A stretch of DNA of 64,000 nucleotides from Kappaphycus alvarezii (GCA_002205965.3 NADL03000662.1:1054001-1118000); one strand, 5' to 3'; counted from the stretch's first letter, positions 21,101 to 33,182 are shown. The notes: generated by a model not told the origin, from the sequence alone. Numbers and translations are program-made.

Positions 21101-21870
21101 TGGTTGAATGCGGGAATGAGAGTTGAAAGGGATTTCTGGAACAACTGCGATGGGATGAGGGCGAGATGAATTCGGGGAGGTCAGTGGATGGGAGGGTCGG
21201 GGGGAAGGGACGGAAATAGTTAAGGCTCAACAGGAGCCAGAAAATACAAGCTAAGAGCACTCATCATTCGTCAGTTGTCTGACCGTTTAGTCGTTAGGTT
21301 GCACGGTCATTTCTGCTCTGCTCTACAGTAGTACCGTGGCTAGAGGGGGGACTCTTTGTACCATCAATTATTACCGACCCGTTCGTGACGTCTACCGTTA
21401 CAAATTAGAGTTATCAATTTCTATTGGCTTTGTTTGCCAGGACAAATGATTCCATTCCCTTATTTTCACGGTGCATTCAATTACTTTCATGACAAATTAC
21501 TACATCCATAAAGCAATTGAACTGCGCCACGTGGAATTGGGACCTTACAGTACTATCGAAGCCCCCAGAATGCCTCCTCTCCTACACGTGTACATAGTGT
21601 ACACGTACCGTAAAAACCATCTGCCGTACAGTAAATGTACAGTACAGTATGATCATTGGCCGTACAGTACAGTACAGTACGGTAATGCGTGCCGCCTGTA
21701 ATCCACCAACAAGCATAAAGAGACTGTCAACCCCCCTCCACCACCGCCGGCTCCAACATTCAACTACGCTCACTTTGCTCTCTCTCGCTCAACCGTCACA
21801 TTCCCGGTATCCACCCGCTCGAGCATCAATCGTCACCACCCTTTCTCCCCAACACCTTACTACTCGCACC
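21101..21870. promoter_or_regulatory. Divergent intergenic region (CBM48-TPR / 5MP) with GTAC palindromes
   Basis: It separates two genes transcribed away from each other. Between 21580 and 21690 it holds clustered palindromic GTAC words (TACACGTGTACATAGTGTAC; GTACAGTACAGTACAGTACG). Similar words occur upstream of the sulfotransferase (26845) and in the hAT left end. The 5' UTR of the 5MP gene is pyrimidine-rich. Confidence 0.45.
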
Positions 21871-23124
21871 ATGGCGTCCAAAGAACTACGCCCGACTCTC
21901 GGCACCGGCGTGCCCAAAACGCGCAAAAGAAACATCCAAACCAAGCTAGATCCCGAAACATTTCGCACCCGTCTTTTCGAGGAGCTGGCCACCCACGGAT
22001 CAGCGCCGCCACCATCCCGGCCCTCTCCTCCGAGGAGTTTGATACAGTCGTTACGGTGAAGTGTTTTGCGAGGTCATGTTGGCTGGCAACATTGTCGAGC
22101 CTGGTGGTGCTGTTCGGACAAACCCTGCCCCTACTGAGCATTGCGTATTTTCTGCACAGGGTCCGGATGCTGTCTTGTCCGTTGTGGATATCATGCACCA
22201 GTTGATGAGACGTAAGCCGTTTTTACGCGCGCGTTACGATGCCGTCCTGACCAAAATTTTAAGTTGTCTGGCCGTGTTTCAGGATGATGCCAGAGCCAAT
22301 TTGGCAGTGGCTGTGGCAAGTATGTTGGAGAGACAGATGTTGAGTCCGAGCGTGTTGAAGAGTTTGAGCTCGGCGAGTGCCATCTCATCGGGCATTGCCT
22401 TGGATTTTATGAGCGCCATTATAACGAGTTACTTGGAACAGAATCACCAGTCGGTAGAAAAGTTGATGATGTTGTAAGAGTGCAGGTATTGATACAGGGA
22501 CCATGGTCAACATGATGCCGCAAGGGTGCAGATCCGCAGACGCCTTGTCGGAGCATTTAAGAAGCTCGGCTTACACAAGCTCGTGGAACAAAATGAAAGG
22601 AGGGTAAAGGCCGAGAAGATTCGCACGTTGGAAAACGGTATTTCGGAACGGTTGGGTAAGGTAAATGTGGATGAGTTGATTGGATTTGTGAAAACCACGA
22701 GGGAGGAAACGGGTCTGAGTGAGGCGGAGGGGGTGGCGGCTGCATGGTCTGGGGTGGTGAGTTCCGTGAATCTGTCGAGAAAGACTCAGCAGAATCGGAC
22801 CGAGTTGCTGAGGGCGACACAGAAGGGGGCGCCGCTTTTGGAGCAGATTTGTGAATCTGGGGCTATGCAGATCGAGCTAATTATGAGAGTGCAGTCGTAT
22901 GTAAGTGCAGACATGGAGTTGTTGAAGATTGCTGTGTTTTGCGACGTGATTAACTTGTTGTACAAAATGGATGTGTTGAGTGAGGAGGCAATTCTGCGAT
23001 GGTATCGGAGGGGATGAGGCTGGAAAAGGGGAGTGCAGCGTCGAGCAACATTATACGGGAGCAAATGACGACATTTGTCAAATGGTTGGAGACTGCGGAG
23101 GAAGAGAGCGAGGAGGAAGAGTAA
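21871..23124 (+). CDS. BZW/5MP (eIF5-mimic) protein homologue, frame broken by likely base-call errors
   Basis: Pieces in consecutive frames align along BZW1/BZW2. They are the N-terminus MASKELRPTLGTGVPKTRKR with KLDPETFRTRLFEEL, then EVMLAGNIVEPGG (22067), CVFSAQGPDAV, EHLRSS / KKLGLHKLVEQN (22560), LLKIAVFCDVINLLYKMDVL with SEEAILRWYRR (22918-23011), and a C-terminal W2 acidic end FVKWLETAEEESEEEE stopping at 23122-23124. The family mimics the eIF5 C-terminal domain, binds eIF2/eIF3 and tunes start-codon stringency in the cytosol. Frame changes near 22005, 22047, 22470, 22559 and 23011 are each one base. Four are restored by adding one base to a G or T run (for example GGGG to GGGGG at 23010). 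Conservation across all breaks argues the real gene is intact. ATG 21871 is chosen because MASKELRPTLG matches the family N-terminus. Confidence 0.8.
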
Positions 23125-23737
23125 TCAGAGAAGACTGGTTTGGATCGGAAAGTAGGGATATGACCGAAAACCGAAAGTGTTGCTATGTGGATGAAAGTAA
23201 AGAAATCTTATTGCGCAAGCTTGTTTGACCAATTTCGACACCCGCTCCTCGATGAGATCCGAACGGCGGGTTTCCTATTAGTGGTCACTTGATTTGAAAA
23301 TTGCTCTTGGCTCTACCCTTTGGCAGTGTGCATACTCACAGGCAAAGGAGTTGCCACCGTGACGAAAAAGGCAGCCGTGCTTTAGATCCTACCAAAAAGA
23401 TGAGGAAGGTCATGCCGGGGCGAGCGTTTGTTTATATTGCAATTTTTCTTGATCCTGCGGAGGAATTTCGCGAGTTGCTCGTTTTTGAATTAGGGTTACT
23501 GCGAAATTTGAAAAATGATTAAGAACATTAAATCTGGCCGTATTCAACTTACAGTTCGAGCGGGTTGTGGGAAACCTCTTCAGACTTACAGTGAAATTAT
23601 GAAGAATGCGCTGCTCAAAATGCTGTAGGCACTGCATTGCTATCTCCACGGCCTGTCCAAGACTCACGACTCTAAATCCTGAGGCTCACTCGGCCCATGT
23701 AGACGTCGACCCGGCGCCTCATCTGCTGCTACGCACC
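23125..23737. other. Intergenic, nothing recognised
   Basis: Between the 5MP and Toc34-like genes. No conserved coding is seen; it presumably contains the 5MP terminator and the Toc34-like promoter. Confidence 0.5.
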
Positions 23738-25192
23738 ATGTCCGCCCCTGCATCACACCTTCCCCGTCCATCCAGCCCACCGCTCCTCCCTCCCCGCCTC
23801 CTTCTCCAGACCCGATCGCGACGCCCATTTCAATCTACTCGTCCTTCTCTCCGCCCCCGAACAGAGCACCCTTGACACTCTCCCAGCCCCTTCATTTCCA
23901 ACCCTCCTCGACGATCAGATCACCCCTCATCGCCCGCTCATTCACCGTCCTACTACTGGCGCCCCGCCTTCACCAGTCCCTGTTCCACCCTTGACCGCAG
24001 CTGTACATCGTTATCTTGTTGCCAAGGATTTAAATCCAGAGTTGTTGCATACCGCTGCGCCGCTTCTGCAAGTGGCGGGAGTTCGTCCGCAGTTGACTTT
24101 GAAGAGGAGGGTTTTGGCGTTTGAACGTTTTGCAAAGGGCATTGAATTGCCGCATAGAGATTGTCCGCGGGAGGGCGATTTTCGGTGGAGGAGATGTTGG
24201 GTTCGAGTCTTGTATGCCGTGGCTTTTGTTGCTAGACGTGTCGACAATCATGTGTGGGAGGAGTGTAGTGCAGGGTTTGTCATGTCTGATGAGGGTTGGG
24301 CGAATTATGCCATGGATGAGGCGTGGGAGGGAGATGCTGTGATTAGGGACATGGTTAGAACCCAGGGCCGTGAGTTGGGTATCGTTGTGGTCGGATCTCA
24401 GGGAGGGGAAAGAGTGCTACTATAGGGCGCATCTTGGGTAGACAAGCCTTACCAGAGAGTCATGCCCTGGCGTATATCGGTAAGCGACAAGGTCATCAGG
24501 AGATAATGTATCGACATATTCGTGCCTTGAGTTGGCCTTTGGTACCGGTAGAATGGAATGTCCCGGTTGCCAGTAGGGAGGTCGACAGGGTGTATGTCAA
24601 GGTTGAAGGGCATGTCGCGTCACTTGTAGAGTTGCCTAGTATGGAGAAAGATTTGGAGTACGTTGATGCGGCAGCTGTTAGTATGAAAGCCGAGATGGGC
24701 AAGTTTGAGAGGGTCGTCGCCGAGGTTCAAAGTGATGTGGTGGATTACGTCCTACTGTGTGAAAGGTTGGATCAAGTTGACGTGAACAGGTTACGGCGCG
24801 TTGTTGCGAGGGTCGTTCGATTGTACGGCAGGGGGGTGGTTGAGCGAATGATGGTTGTGCTGACACATGGGCAAGCTGTCCCGCCCTCCGGAATATCGTA
24901 CCAAGTTTGGGTATTTGATCGCATGAGAGTTGTCCGCGAGGTACTAAGCAAATGGGACGGAGGGAACGTTGGCGTCGTGGTGGTGGAGAATAGCGCCAAT
25001 TGTCGCGTGGAGGATGGAGCCTTTGTATTGCCAGACGGAACAGCATTTATGAACTCGTTTCTCGACCAGTTTTCAAGGATGGTCGACCGAGGCAAGAGAG
25101 TCCCCCTTCTCGCTCCAATTCCATGCAGGAGATGGTGGGAGGATTACGTCGCATTGTTTGGCGTCGCAGTGCTCATCATGAGATTGCTCTGA
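23738..25192 (+). CDS. Toc34-like plastid outer-envelope import GTPase
   Basis: The best evidence is the C-terminal GTPase half: VVDYVLLCERLDQVDVNRLR, VVLTHGQAVPPSGISYQVW (G4 region; plant Toc34 has VVLTHAQ.SPPDG) and VVVVENSANC (G5; VVLVENSGRC in plants), then LPDGTAFMNSFLDQ. Upstream, GIVVVGSQGG followed by KSATIGRILGRQ forms the P-loop, but the two parts lie in different frames. One extra G in the GGGG run near 24407 restores GSQGGGKS. The G3 box is divergent (VELPSM in place of DTPG). A final hydrophobic stretch (YVALFGVAVLIMRLL) suits a tail anchor. The N-terminal part is proline-rich and uncertain: the ATG at 23738 needs another frame change to join LLVLLSAPEQSTL near 23840. It would act as a receptor for plastid preproteins. 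It is tail-to-tail with the sulfotransferase, 31 bases away. Confidence 0.75.
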
Positions 25193-25223
25193 GAGACTAT
25201 TCAGTTTACCCTACACGTGATCC

Positions 25224-26502
25224 CTATGCGTTGAGGACGACAGGCCCTAGTCCATCCAGTTCAATTTCCGCTCTCATTGCCCTCACATCTGCCCAGAATC
25301 TCCTCCGTGCCTCCTCATACACGGCATGATCAACTAGGTCCCTCCAACCCCCAAAATCTCGTTCATCGTATCGAAACTGGCTCGACCGCTCCTCCTTTGT
25401 TCGATACCGATGTATTCCAGGGGACATTTTCGAACTGCGCGCGATGCGGTACCCCCCCAAAGATGGCATGAAACAAACGGCAACTCAACTCAAACTCCTC
25501 TGTTAACCCAACAAACCTCAACCGCCTTATAACTCGTATGGCTCTCCTGCCGTCCTCCTCGGTCAGCACTCTGGTATCCCTGTAGTTGCGGCCCAACAAC
25601 AGCTTTGCTTGCTGTGACCAAAACTTTGGCTTCTGTACAAACTTATCCAACCCTTCACGAACACGTCGTGACTGGTTATAATGCAAATTAAGATGCAAGT
25701 AATTCGAGTACATCCTCTGCAGAGGCAGTCGAAACATACCCACCGCCTTTCCCACCTCCCTCAGGGTCAACGCGCGATGCATGTGCAAGCCATAATGAAC
25801 CTCTCCCGATACAGGATGGACCATGGTGAGCCGGCCAGCACAATGCTGCCTCAACCACGCTCGTCCAGACTCATTGGTGAACAACCAATCCCAATTTAGA
25901 GTCTCCTTCATCATCCAGCGCATCTCCGGCGGTCGCTCCAACCGCGGTACTACGAACAAATCAGGGGATGTTTTGCATCCCCATCGTAAGATTGTGTTTA
26001 CAAATGATGTTCCTGTCTTTGGAATATGCAACCACCGTAGGAACATATGCTCCGGTTCTCGTCGTCCCAGACGGCTTGCGCGATCCCAGCGTTGCTCGTA
26101 ATCCAACTGCAAAGCCTCCGCAGTCCATTGCCCTCCTTTACCGAGAATATCGGGGCTGGCTGTGGTTTGTTCCGGATGTGAATTGCCTAGTTGCAGCTCT
26201 GGTACGCGAAATGAGGTCGGGTGCAAGGCCCAGTTGATCGAATTGGTTTCAATGCCTGAAAGAAGATGGCCAATTGAGAGGGCGAGGACAATGCAAAGGG
26301 CTGCGAAGGACGGGAGGATGTCGGTTAATGGATGCATGCGTAGCATGGCTCCGAAAGGCTTGGGTTTCTGACAGTTGGGAAGAGGAGAGGAGGCGGAGGA
26401 GGGCGAGTTGGAAGAGGGGGTATGGGTCAGGCTGGATGTGGATTGAATTGAGGACGACCTGTTGCGACGACGACGACGTCGGGTTTGATGAGAAGGGGCC
26501 AT
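25224..26502 (-). CDS. Type II membrane carbohydrate sulfotransferase
   Basis: A 379-codon frame starting at 26502 has a basic cytosolic tail (RRRRRRNR), a membrane segment at about residues 61-83 (DILPSFAALCIVLALSIGHLL region) and a lumenal domain. The lumenal domain has LHIPKTGTSFVNTI (5'-phosphosulfate-binding loop for PAPS, about residue 158) and MFRLPLQRMYSNYLH (3'-phosphate-type block R...S). The frame closes at 25363. The neighbouring minus frame ends FRYDERDFGGWRDLVDHAVY to VVLNA at 25224 and looks like the true C-terminus, so one frame change is likely near 25375-25460. The family transfers sulfate to Golgi polysaccharides and is expanded in red algae making sulfated galactans; the exact acceptor is unknown. 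The start is supported by the classic type II layout. Confidence 0.8.
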
Positions 26503-26929
26503 ATTTATTGGAGGGGCCGGTGGATGTGAGTGGGTTGAGGGGAGGGAGTTTTGAGATCGCGAATGAGTAAAAGATGGTGGTTGTTTTGACGGGCCTTTTT
26601 GGCGGGAGTGGGGATCAGTCGGTCCACGGAGGTTGAAGTTTGCAGGGCGGACTGCAAGGAGGAAAGGTCATGAGAAGAGGAGTCGGAAAGTGAGTGGCTG
26701 CAACGTTGGGAGGGGGGGTTGAGGGGCAGGAACTGTGAGAAGAAGATGCGCGTCCGGTCTAGAACGGTTGAATGAGGCTCGAGGGTGGTTTGCAAGGCCT
26801 CTCTGGGTAAAAATGACAAATATGCTGCGGTGAATTGCGATGGACAGTACTGTATGTACAGTAGCAGTTGTATAATTGGCATAAACTGCAGAGGCTATTG
26901 CAGCTGCCTTGATCCAAAATTTTAACTTG
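26503..26929. other. Upstream region of the sulfotransferase
   Basis: No gene. It contains a GTAC-type palindrome cluster (CAGTACTGTATGTACAGTAG at about 26846). Confidence 0.4.
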
Positions 26930-27917
26930 TTCAAATTCCTCTCAAACCTAATTTACTCACTCGGTCAGTCGGGGCACACTCTGTAGCTAGGTAAGCCACG
27001 AGCAAATACACAAATGTAGTTGCCTGTCTCGAGAACCGAATGAATGCGTTGTGTGCATCCACGGATACCAGTGCACACTCGTCCTCATCATGTTGGCGAT
27101 CGACCAGTCTCCATGCCTCCTGCAGAATTAAATCCAGTCCGCAGGGCACGCCATGGCCCACATGCAAGGGTGCGAGGTACTCACTCCTTGGTGTCTTCGA
27201 TTGCTTGCGTTAGAGGCACCTTCGTTACGAGTCGCCGCAACGCCGTCCCAATAGCGAGGGGGCGATCTTATGTGCCCTAGGTTGGATAGGCAGCTGTGTC
27301 GCAAAAGAGAGGATTGTGTCGTCTGGGAGGTCCCCCTGGGCCAGTCTCACTACAACTGCAGTTCGCACCGAGATGCCCGTCACATCTGCTTCGGGGCTCA
27401 CCGCTGTGTTGGCCAACAATCGAAGGCGCCAAGGGGACATTCTGACCGGACTTGGCGCGGAGTTTGGGTTCGGGTGTCGGACGGCGAGTAGAACCGCCTC
27501 GTCAGTAACTTCCATCAGGAGCGGAAGGCCTCTCGTTTCGATCGCTGTCACAGGAGAGTGCGGTGCAGGGTGCAACTCTCGTAGACGTTCTAAAACTCGT
27601 GGGTCACGCACCTCCGCGATGCGCGACTGATCTAGGTGCGCATCGCTCGCCCGTATTGCGCATCTGCAGCTAAGTGGGCAGCCCGGCGAATCTATGGATC
27701 GCGTCTTTTGTCTGTCTCGGTCTGGTGCGGGCGACGTCGGACGATTCGCTCTTCTCTGTTATGGTTTGCTTGAATGGCTTCTCGCCAAAGTTCGCTCCAA
27801 TCGCCTGCATTGTCGCGACGGATGCGTTCTCGGAGTCCTTGGCTTTGCCTTTTCGGAGAACGCCATCCGGCCTCCCCACGCATTACACGTCGCAAGACTG
27901 TAGTGGTAAGGTGTAAC
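26930..27917 (-). mobile_element. LINE fragment, downstream part, split by the hAT insertion
   Basis: Minus-strand pieces match ORF2 of the LINE at 28.5-33.2 kb: LRRVMRGEAGWRSPKRQSQG (about 27840-27900), RVLERLRELHPAPHSPVTAI (about 27550-27600), VAQGDLPDDT-type block (about 27310) and the RT motif A segment VSVDAHNAFIRFSRQ (about 27020-27065). The upstream ORF2 part of the same copy is found beyond the hAT at 36695-37239. Across the hAT, after removing one target copy, the frame reads ...FLRLHLTTTVLRRVMRG without a gap, matching the intact LINE's HLHMLPTAVMRRSLRG. It ends within the RT domain. Confidence 0.75.
27910..27917. repeat. hAT target-site duplication, left copy (GGTGTAAC)
   Basis: Eight bases GGTGTAAC directly precede the hAT end and recur at 36695-36702. 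Confidence 0.85.
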
Positions 27918-28187
27918 TAGTGATGGCCAGTAATAAAAAAAATTTATTCCATGACAGGCACTTAATAAATGAAAATATTTCATTGCCAGGTAATTTAATT
28001 CCCTCTCGGACCAAAACAGGAATTATTACCTCATAAGTAATTTATGAAGTCATAGTCCATAATTATGACTATGACTTCATATTTTAATGGCCTATGTAGT
28101 CATAATTATGACCAGCTAGGTCATTAATTCCGCAAAGAAATTAATTCCCCTAGTCCTGACGAGCGAAATAGTCCCGCACTGTGCTAT

Positions 28188-28378
28188 ACTGTACTGTACA
28201 GTGCTTTACATTACAGTGTAAGGGCTAGCGTAAAGGTGCAACATGCAGTCACGCACTGAACTGTACTATCCAGTACATGACTCCATGTTTACTGTACGAC
28301 ATGGAGTAATGTACTGTACGATCTTCAGTACTGTACAACATGGAGTACTGTACTGTACAATCTTCAGAGCAAGGGTTC
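28188..28378. repeat. Cluster of TACTGTAC palindromes with a tandem unit
   Basis: Overlapping words TACTGTACTGTACAGTG, GTACTATCCAGTAC and two tandem copies of CATGGAGTA-TGTACTGTAC followed by (G/A)ATCTTCAG. It lies in the hAT left arm. Confidence 0.6.
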
Positions 28379-28692
28379 GAACCCAAAGAAACAGGAACGC
28401 CTGAATTCTTTCAACAGCCCCTGGCCAATGCACCCACTTGCAGACAACCGTCAATGCGGCCAGTCAGAATAAATTTTACTTCATTGAGTATCTATCGTGT
28501 ACACTGCAGGACTGACTATACGGCTAAGAACTAACCGGATGTTCCACGTCAGGCACGTGCAGTGGGGCTCGCGATAGAATCACCATTGCAACAGAAGACC
28601 ACAGTGTGCAACTAATGCGCTGAGTCAGCAGTCAGTCGAGAGTAACTTTATGGCATCAGTAAAACGGGTGTCCGCTGCAGGATCCGACTATA

Positions 28693-31600
28693 TTGCTAGC
28701 TAGGTGCTAACCGGGTGGTCCACGTCGGCCACGTGCAGCGACATGCGCGACAGAATAGATTGTGCACTCGACGACCAGATTGTGCTACTAATGCGCCTAA
28801 AAATCCGAGTACGGATAACTCCTGTGACGTGTGGAATTTTTCGGCAATGCGAGGCAACAGTCCCTCTATGAAGCGGACTGTGTCGGGGGACGGGGAACCC
28901 AAGGAATCAAAGGCCAGCGGTTGAAAATCGAAATCGGGGGCCTGGGTAGGGTTATCGGAGGGCGGGGGGAGTCGACGCGACAATTTTCTCTCCAGGTCCG
29001 TCACTTTGTTGCGGTGTGCAACTGCAGCAGCACCTCCCATTTCCCTTGTAGCTCTTGTTCTGACATCGTCCTTGAATGGAGAGACTACGGTAACATCGCA
29101 GGCGATCGGGCGGGCCACAGTGCCGTCAGGGGCTGCTGGTGGGTGAACGAGAATGTCAGCAGGTCGCAGGTCAGTGCCGGGCACAAGGAGTGGGACCTCG
29201 AGCTGGCAATCCAGGCCGGCGGCACGGGCAATACGGCCAGCGATGACGTTGCGAAGTGAGTCATGCCGGTGTTTGCGACCGAACCCAGACGGGCACAAGT
29301 CCACAGCGTGGTCTCCTAATCTGTCCATTTGGCGTTTACAATGCTCGCAGTTCCGAGGGAGCGAGTCATCATAAACGGGCAGTCCCAAGTAGCGGCGAAG
29401 CATTATTTTCCAGTGTACGCGGATATCTCCGTGTCAGCCGAGGGATGTGCGTAAAGAAAGGCAGCACCGGGGCCTTTGCGGAGCGCTAGACCGCGTATGC
29501 GTTGCCGTACTTCTGCATTGTGTGTCGGTCCGGGTTCGGAGATCTAGCCCAATGGTCGTCGCGCCAGTGACCTTGGCCAGCGCCTCCTGCTGCACACGTC
29601 TGAGGTAGGTTTGGACGTGTGTGTGTGCACCAGCGAGAGGGAGCGGGTCGAACGAACCCAGGTCGACGGCGTAGGCCATTCCAGGGATGTGCAGGAGGAA
29701 GTCTCGAATGTGACGGGCGGCTTGACCGAGAAGGAAAGCCTTGTCACGGCGGTAGCGGGCGCCGGTGAGCGCGGTGGAGCGGGGCCCGATATGGGCTGCG
29801 GACCGCAGTCGTGCCGGTGCTGCATCCATAATACTCGAGGCAGCGGCGCCATCTAGGAACGGTGAGATGAGGGTGAACCCAAGACCGCCCTGATGGATGG
29901 GCAAGGTAGCCTGTGACCACGCTTTGTCGCTGAGTTGAACGCCATGAAGCTCGTGAAGGACTTTTGTAGCAGCAGAGTATCAAAAGCCTCGGCGGCAGTA
30001 CGGGCTTCCCGTGGGTCAGCCAGCTTGAAGGCGTGGTCCACCAGACAGGCCGACGCACAGAGGCGGTGCATGTGAAACCGCGCGCGCGGGTCGTCAACCA
30101 TGGGCAGGAGTTGGAGAGTTCGGCGGCACCCCTCAATCTTGTCTCGTAGAAAGGCATTCGTGAAATGCCGGTTTCCGAGCGGAGCCCCGAGGAGCTCGAA
30201 TCCGTCCGGGAGCATTCAGCGAGGCGAAATTCCTGGAGAAAAGCCTCGCGCTGTGGGCGTAGGACCGTTGGCCAATGAATGCGCGTTTTCCCCGGATTGA
30301 GATGTAGGCCGTAGGTGGGTCCCTCGTCGCGGAGAATGCGAGGGCTTGTCGGAGGTCGGGGAGGGACCCCATCAATGTACCATCATCGGCGTACCATTGG
30401 TTGAGGACGATGCCCGTGTTTTCTGCAATCCGGCGGATGAGGGGCTGGATCGTCAGCGAGAACAGGAGCATGCTGGCAGGGTCGCCTTGCTGTGTGCCTT
30501 GAGCACTCGCGATGGTCGTTTTGTCACGATTCGGCACGATCAACGGTGGTTGCGAGCGTGCATAAATCATGTTGATGAACCGGGCGAGACTTGGGGCGCG
30601 CGTGGGCAGCTGGTCTAGCATTGACTGGCGATCAACGCGGTTGAAGGCGTTATTCGCGTCAACGAGAACAGTGGCGGTATCCTTGCGATTAGAGAAGCGA
30701 CGGAGCAGCATGCGCGTGTCGTGTACGATGGCGTCCATCCCAGCCCTGATGCCGTTAGCCAATTGGAAGGGGGCCAGAAATTGACGAGAATCATCAATGG
30801 CGGGTGGGAGGAGTGTCTTCGTTACCACTCTGCGGAGGATCGTTCCTACGGCGATGGGCCGAATCTTGTTGGGTTTGGGCCGAGAGGTAGCAGGGTTGCT
30901 GCAGCCAGGAGCGGCAGGACTGAGGTTGGCAGGTCACCTCTCGCGATCCGAGAAACGAGTTGCGTAAGCACCCCCTTGCCCGTAATACCGGCTTCCGGGC
31001 TTACTGGCGTCTGCACGAGCAGATGGAACCAGCGCGCCGGCGTACGATCAGGGCCGGCCGCCGTATCCCGGGAAAGGCGACGGACGGCGTTCTCAACGGC
31101 TTCTCTTGTAACAACAGGCGGCGGTGGGAGGGAGTCTGTTGGAATGGGTGTGATCGGGCGCGGGGGCGCGGGGTGTAAGGTGCGGAGTGCTTCGATGGTT
31201 GCAGGGTCGTTCACATCTGCTAGCGGGGCATTGTGAAGCGACCTCATTGCCTTGCCGTAGCGGGCATCAGCACATAGAACTTGCGCTCGCCGCGCCCTGC
31301 GCGCGGGGCTGGACGCGGGCCTTGGGCGGTGTTGTTCCGTCCATTCGGTGCGGGCGTGGTGTGCATTCAAGGCTTCAGACCAGAGGGCTGCCCACTCAGT
31401 GCCAGTATGGGCCCGACGGATCCGGGAGCTGAGTGCTGCGTGTTGGCCCTTGGGGTGCTGCCATCCTTGTTCTCCTCGTAGGGAGCGGCGCATGACCGCA
31501 GTAGGAAGCATGTGGAGATGAAGAAATGCCCGGTGGGTGGCATCATCGCCTCGAGCGTTGGCCGCTGTGCGGATCAGCTTGATGAACAGTAGGATGAAGG

Positions 31601-31736
31601 GCTTGAGGCATGGGAAGGGAATGTTTTGGAAGATGTCCGCCTCACGAAATGGGGTGCGGAGGACTTCAAGGGGGGAAGGAAGGTGAGAGTTGGCTTCGGG
31701 GATGGGGGGAAGGGGATTGAGGGATAGAGGAGTCAT
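28693..31736 (-). pseudogene. LINE ORF2: reverse transcriptase, zinc finger, REL endonuclease
   Basis: Start MTPLSLNPLPPIPEANSHL at 31736. The N-terminal helical region has PFREADIFQNIPFPCLKPFI and MRRSLRGEQGWQHPKGQ, shared with the other LINE copies. The RT palm spans about 30900-30300, the thumb region EGCRRTLQLLPMVDDPRARF about 30100, zinc finger and endonuclease 29080-29400, and the tail FDFQPLAFDSLGSPS and CTWPTWTTRLAPS ends at 28693. The frame changes at least four times (near 30850, 30200, 29890 and 29430), so it is not intact as read. In a non-LTR element this protein would nick target DNA and prime reverse transcription. Confidence 0.75.
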
Positions 31737-31766
31737 TGCGATGTGTTGAGGGGGGGGTGTGAGCGC

Positions 31767-33142
31767 TTACGCAGATTGGCCCTGCGGGTGGGTCGACACC
31801 GCCACGGCCATTTCACATACATCCTCTGGGGTCGGCACTTCCTTCGTGACGCGTGCAGCCGGCGGAGCGTCCGGCATGGCGGAGTCCAAGGTAGTCACGG
31901 GAGGGGGGGATCGGGTCCGCGGGACAGCCGACGGTTGGTCGGGGCCTCGCTCCTGCCGTGTTGCCGGGAGAGTCGGGAGGGGTGGCACCATGAGGGTGTC
32001 GACTCCTTTTTCGTGTGCCGGCCCGGCGGTTGAGTCGCTGCCGGCAGCGACGCTTTCGTGGCCGACGGGGAGCCGCGGGCGAGTTAAGGGTTGCATCCTC
32101 ATCTCGGACGGGGTGCCTTGGGGTCTTATGGCGGGCGACGATGTAGGCGGGGTGGCAGAAGGGCGTTTTGGGGGCCTGGGACGGGGGAGGAAGGATGGGG
32201 GAAGGAGCGGCTGGGGTGGCGGTCACGGGAGGGGCTTGGGGTGCGGTGGAGGTCGAGGTGTTGACGGTCGGGGTGTTGGGGCTTGGGTCGGGAGCTGTGA
32301 GGATGGCTCGAGTGGCGTTTCTTCTTTCGTTGAGGGCGGTTTCGAGGGCCTGGCGAGATGCCACGAGAGCGTCGCGGAGGGCTCGGCGCGTCTCGAGTGG
32401 GACCGTGGAGCGCACAGAGGTGCTGGTGATGGCCCGGATTTCTCGGGCAAGCCAGGCAGCGGCGCCGCGTGCCGCATGGGGCGCGAGGCAGTGTAGTGAG
32501 GCGGCCGGTGAGGACGTCGTCACCTGGAGGTCCTTGAAGGAGAATTTCATTTGGGCTAAGATGCGGTAGAACCGCGGCAGGGTCGGTTCGGGGATGTAGA
32601 CGTAGGTCCACTGCCCGAAATGCGGAAGGAGGACGTGGGACGGCATAGCGAGACCGACGTCAGCCGCCGCAGCAAGGAGGGCCTTTTGCGCTTGGTCATA
32701 TGAGCGGAACGCACGGCTGGGGTCAACGGATGGGGAAATGCCAATGGAGATGACATTTTTCGGGGGGGTGGGAAGGAGGCCAGTGCGTGGGCACAGATTC
32801 TGAATGGGCCCGACGGAAGAGACTAGGCGTCGGGCCTCGGAACGGCGGGGGTCGGTGCGGAGGGTAGGGTCGGCCATGAATCTCCGCTTCTGCCAGGGTA
32901 AGCGGCGGGTTGGTGGGGGGTGGAAGAAGGGTGGAGAGGTCCGGTACGTCAGTGGGGGATATCTCCACGAGGGTAGCGGTAGGGACCTGAGGCGGCGCAG
33001 CGGCCGCCGCCACAGCCGCATAAGAAAGAGGGGGCATGAGGGGCGTGGTGGATTTTGTTGGAGGATAGACGGAGGAAGAAGAAGTCGAAGGAGATGGAAG
33101 AAGTAGATGAGGAGATGCTAAGGCCACATTTGAAATGTGCAA
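31767..33142 (-). pseudogene. LINE ORF1, proline-rich, unrecognised fold
   Basis: It begins MHISNVALASPHLLL at 33142 and ends near 31767 in a different frame, so it contains at least two frame changes. The sequence is rich in Pro, Thr, Ser and Arg. The central part (FGQWTYVYIPEPTLPRFYRI; DQAQKALLAAAADVGLAMPS) is more regular and could be a folded domain. No CCHC knuckle is visible. Its position upstream of ORF2 supports an ORF1 role in RNA binding; this is inference. Confidence 0.55.
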
Positions 33143-33182
33143 TGTTATAATACAACTATTTACATCAAAGCTCTCAACAATC

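Larger units (their letters stand above)
28460..33160 (-). mobile_element. Nearly full-length LINE (non-LTR retrotransposon) with C-terminal zinc finger and restriction-like endonuclease
   Basis: Two ORFs run on the minus strand. ORF1 spans about 33142-31767 and ORF2 about 31736-28693, followed by a 3' UTR that matches the one of the copy ending at 39272 (shared up to the AAGTAAA-TTTAT-rich tail). ORF2 has the RT motifs DANNAFNRVDR (about 30640-30665), QGTQQGDPAS (about 30490) and QWYADDGTL (about 30375-30405). It ends in a CEHC...GDHAVDLC zinc finger (about 29300-29350) and RPADILV/ACDVTVVSP endonuclease core (about 29085-29175). There is no AP-type endonuclease. This domain order is that of REL-type LINEs (R2-like group). 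ORF2 has several frame breaks. It inserted into the hAT. Confidence 0.8.

Noticed and set aside
23301-23522. 73-codon open frame between the 5MP and Toc34-like genes
   Set aside because: No similarity to a known family, no conserved composition and no promoter signal.
31759-32496. 245-codon glycine-rich plus-strand open frame
   Set aside because: It is antisense to LINE ORF1, where a GC-rich, proline-coding strand gives glycine-rich shadows.
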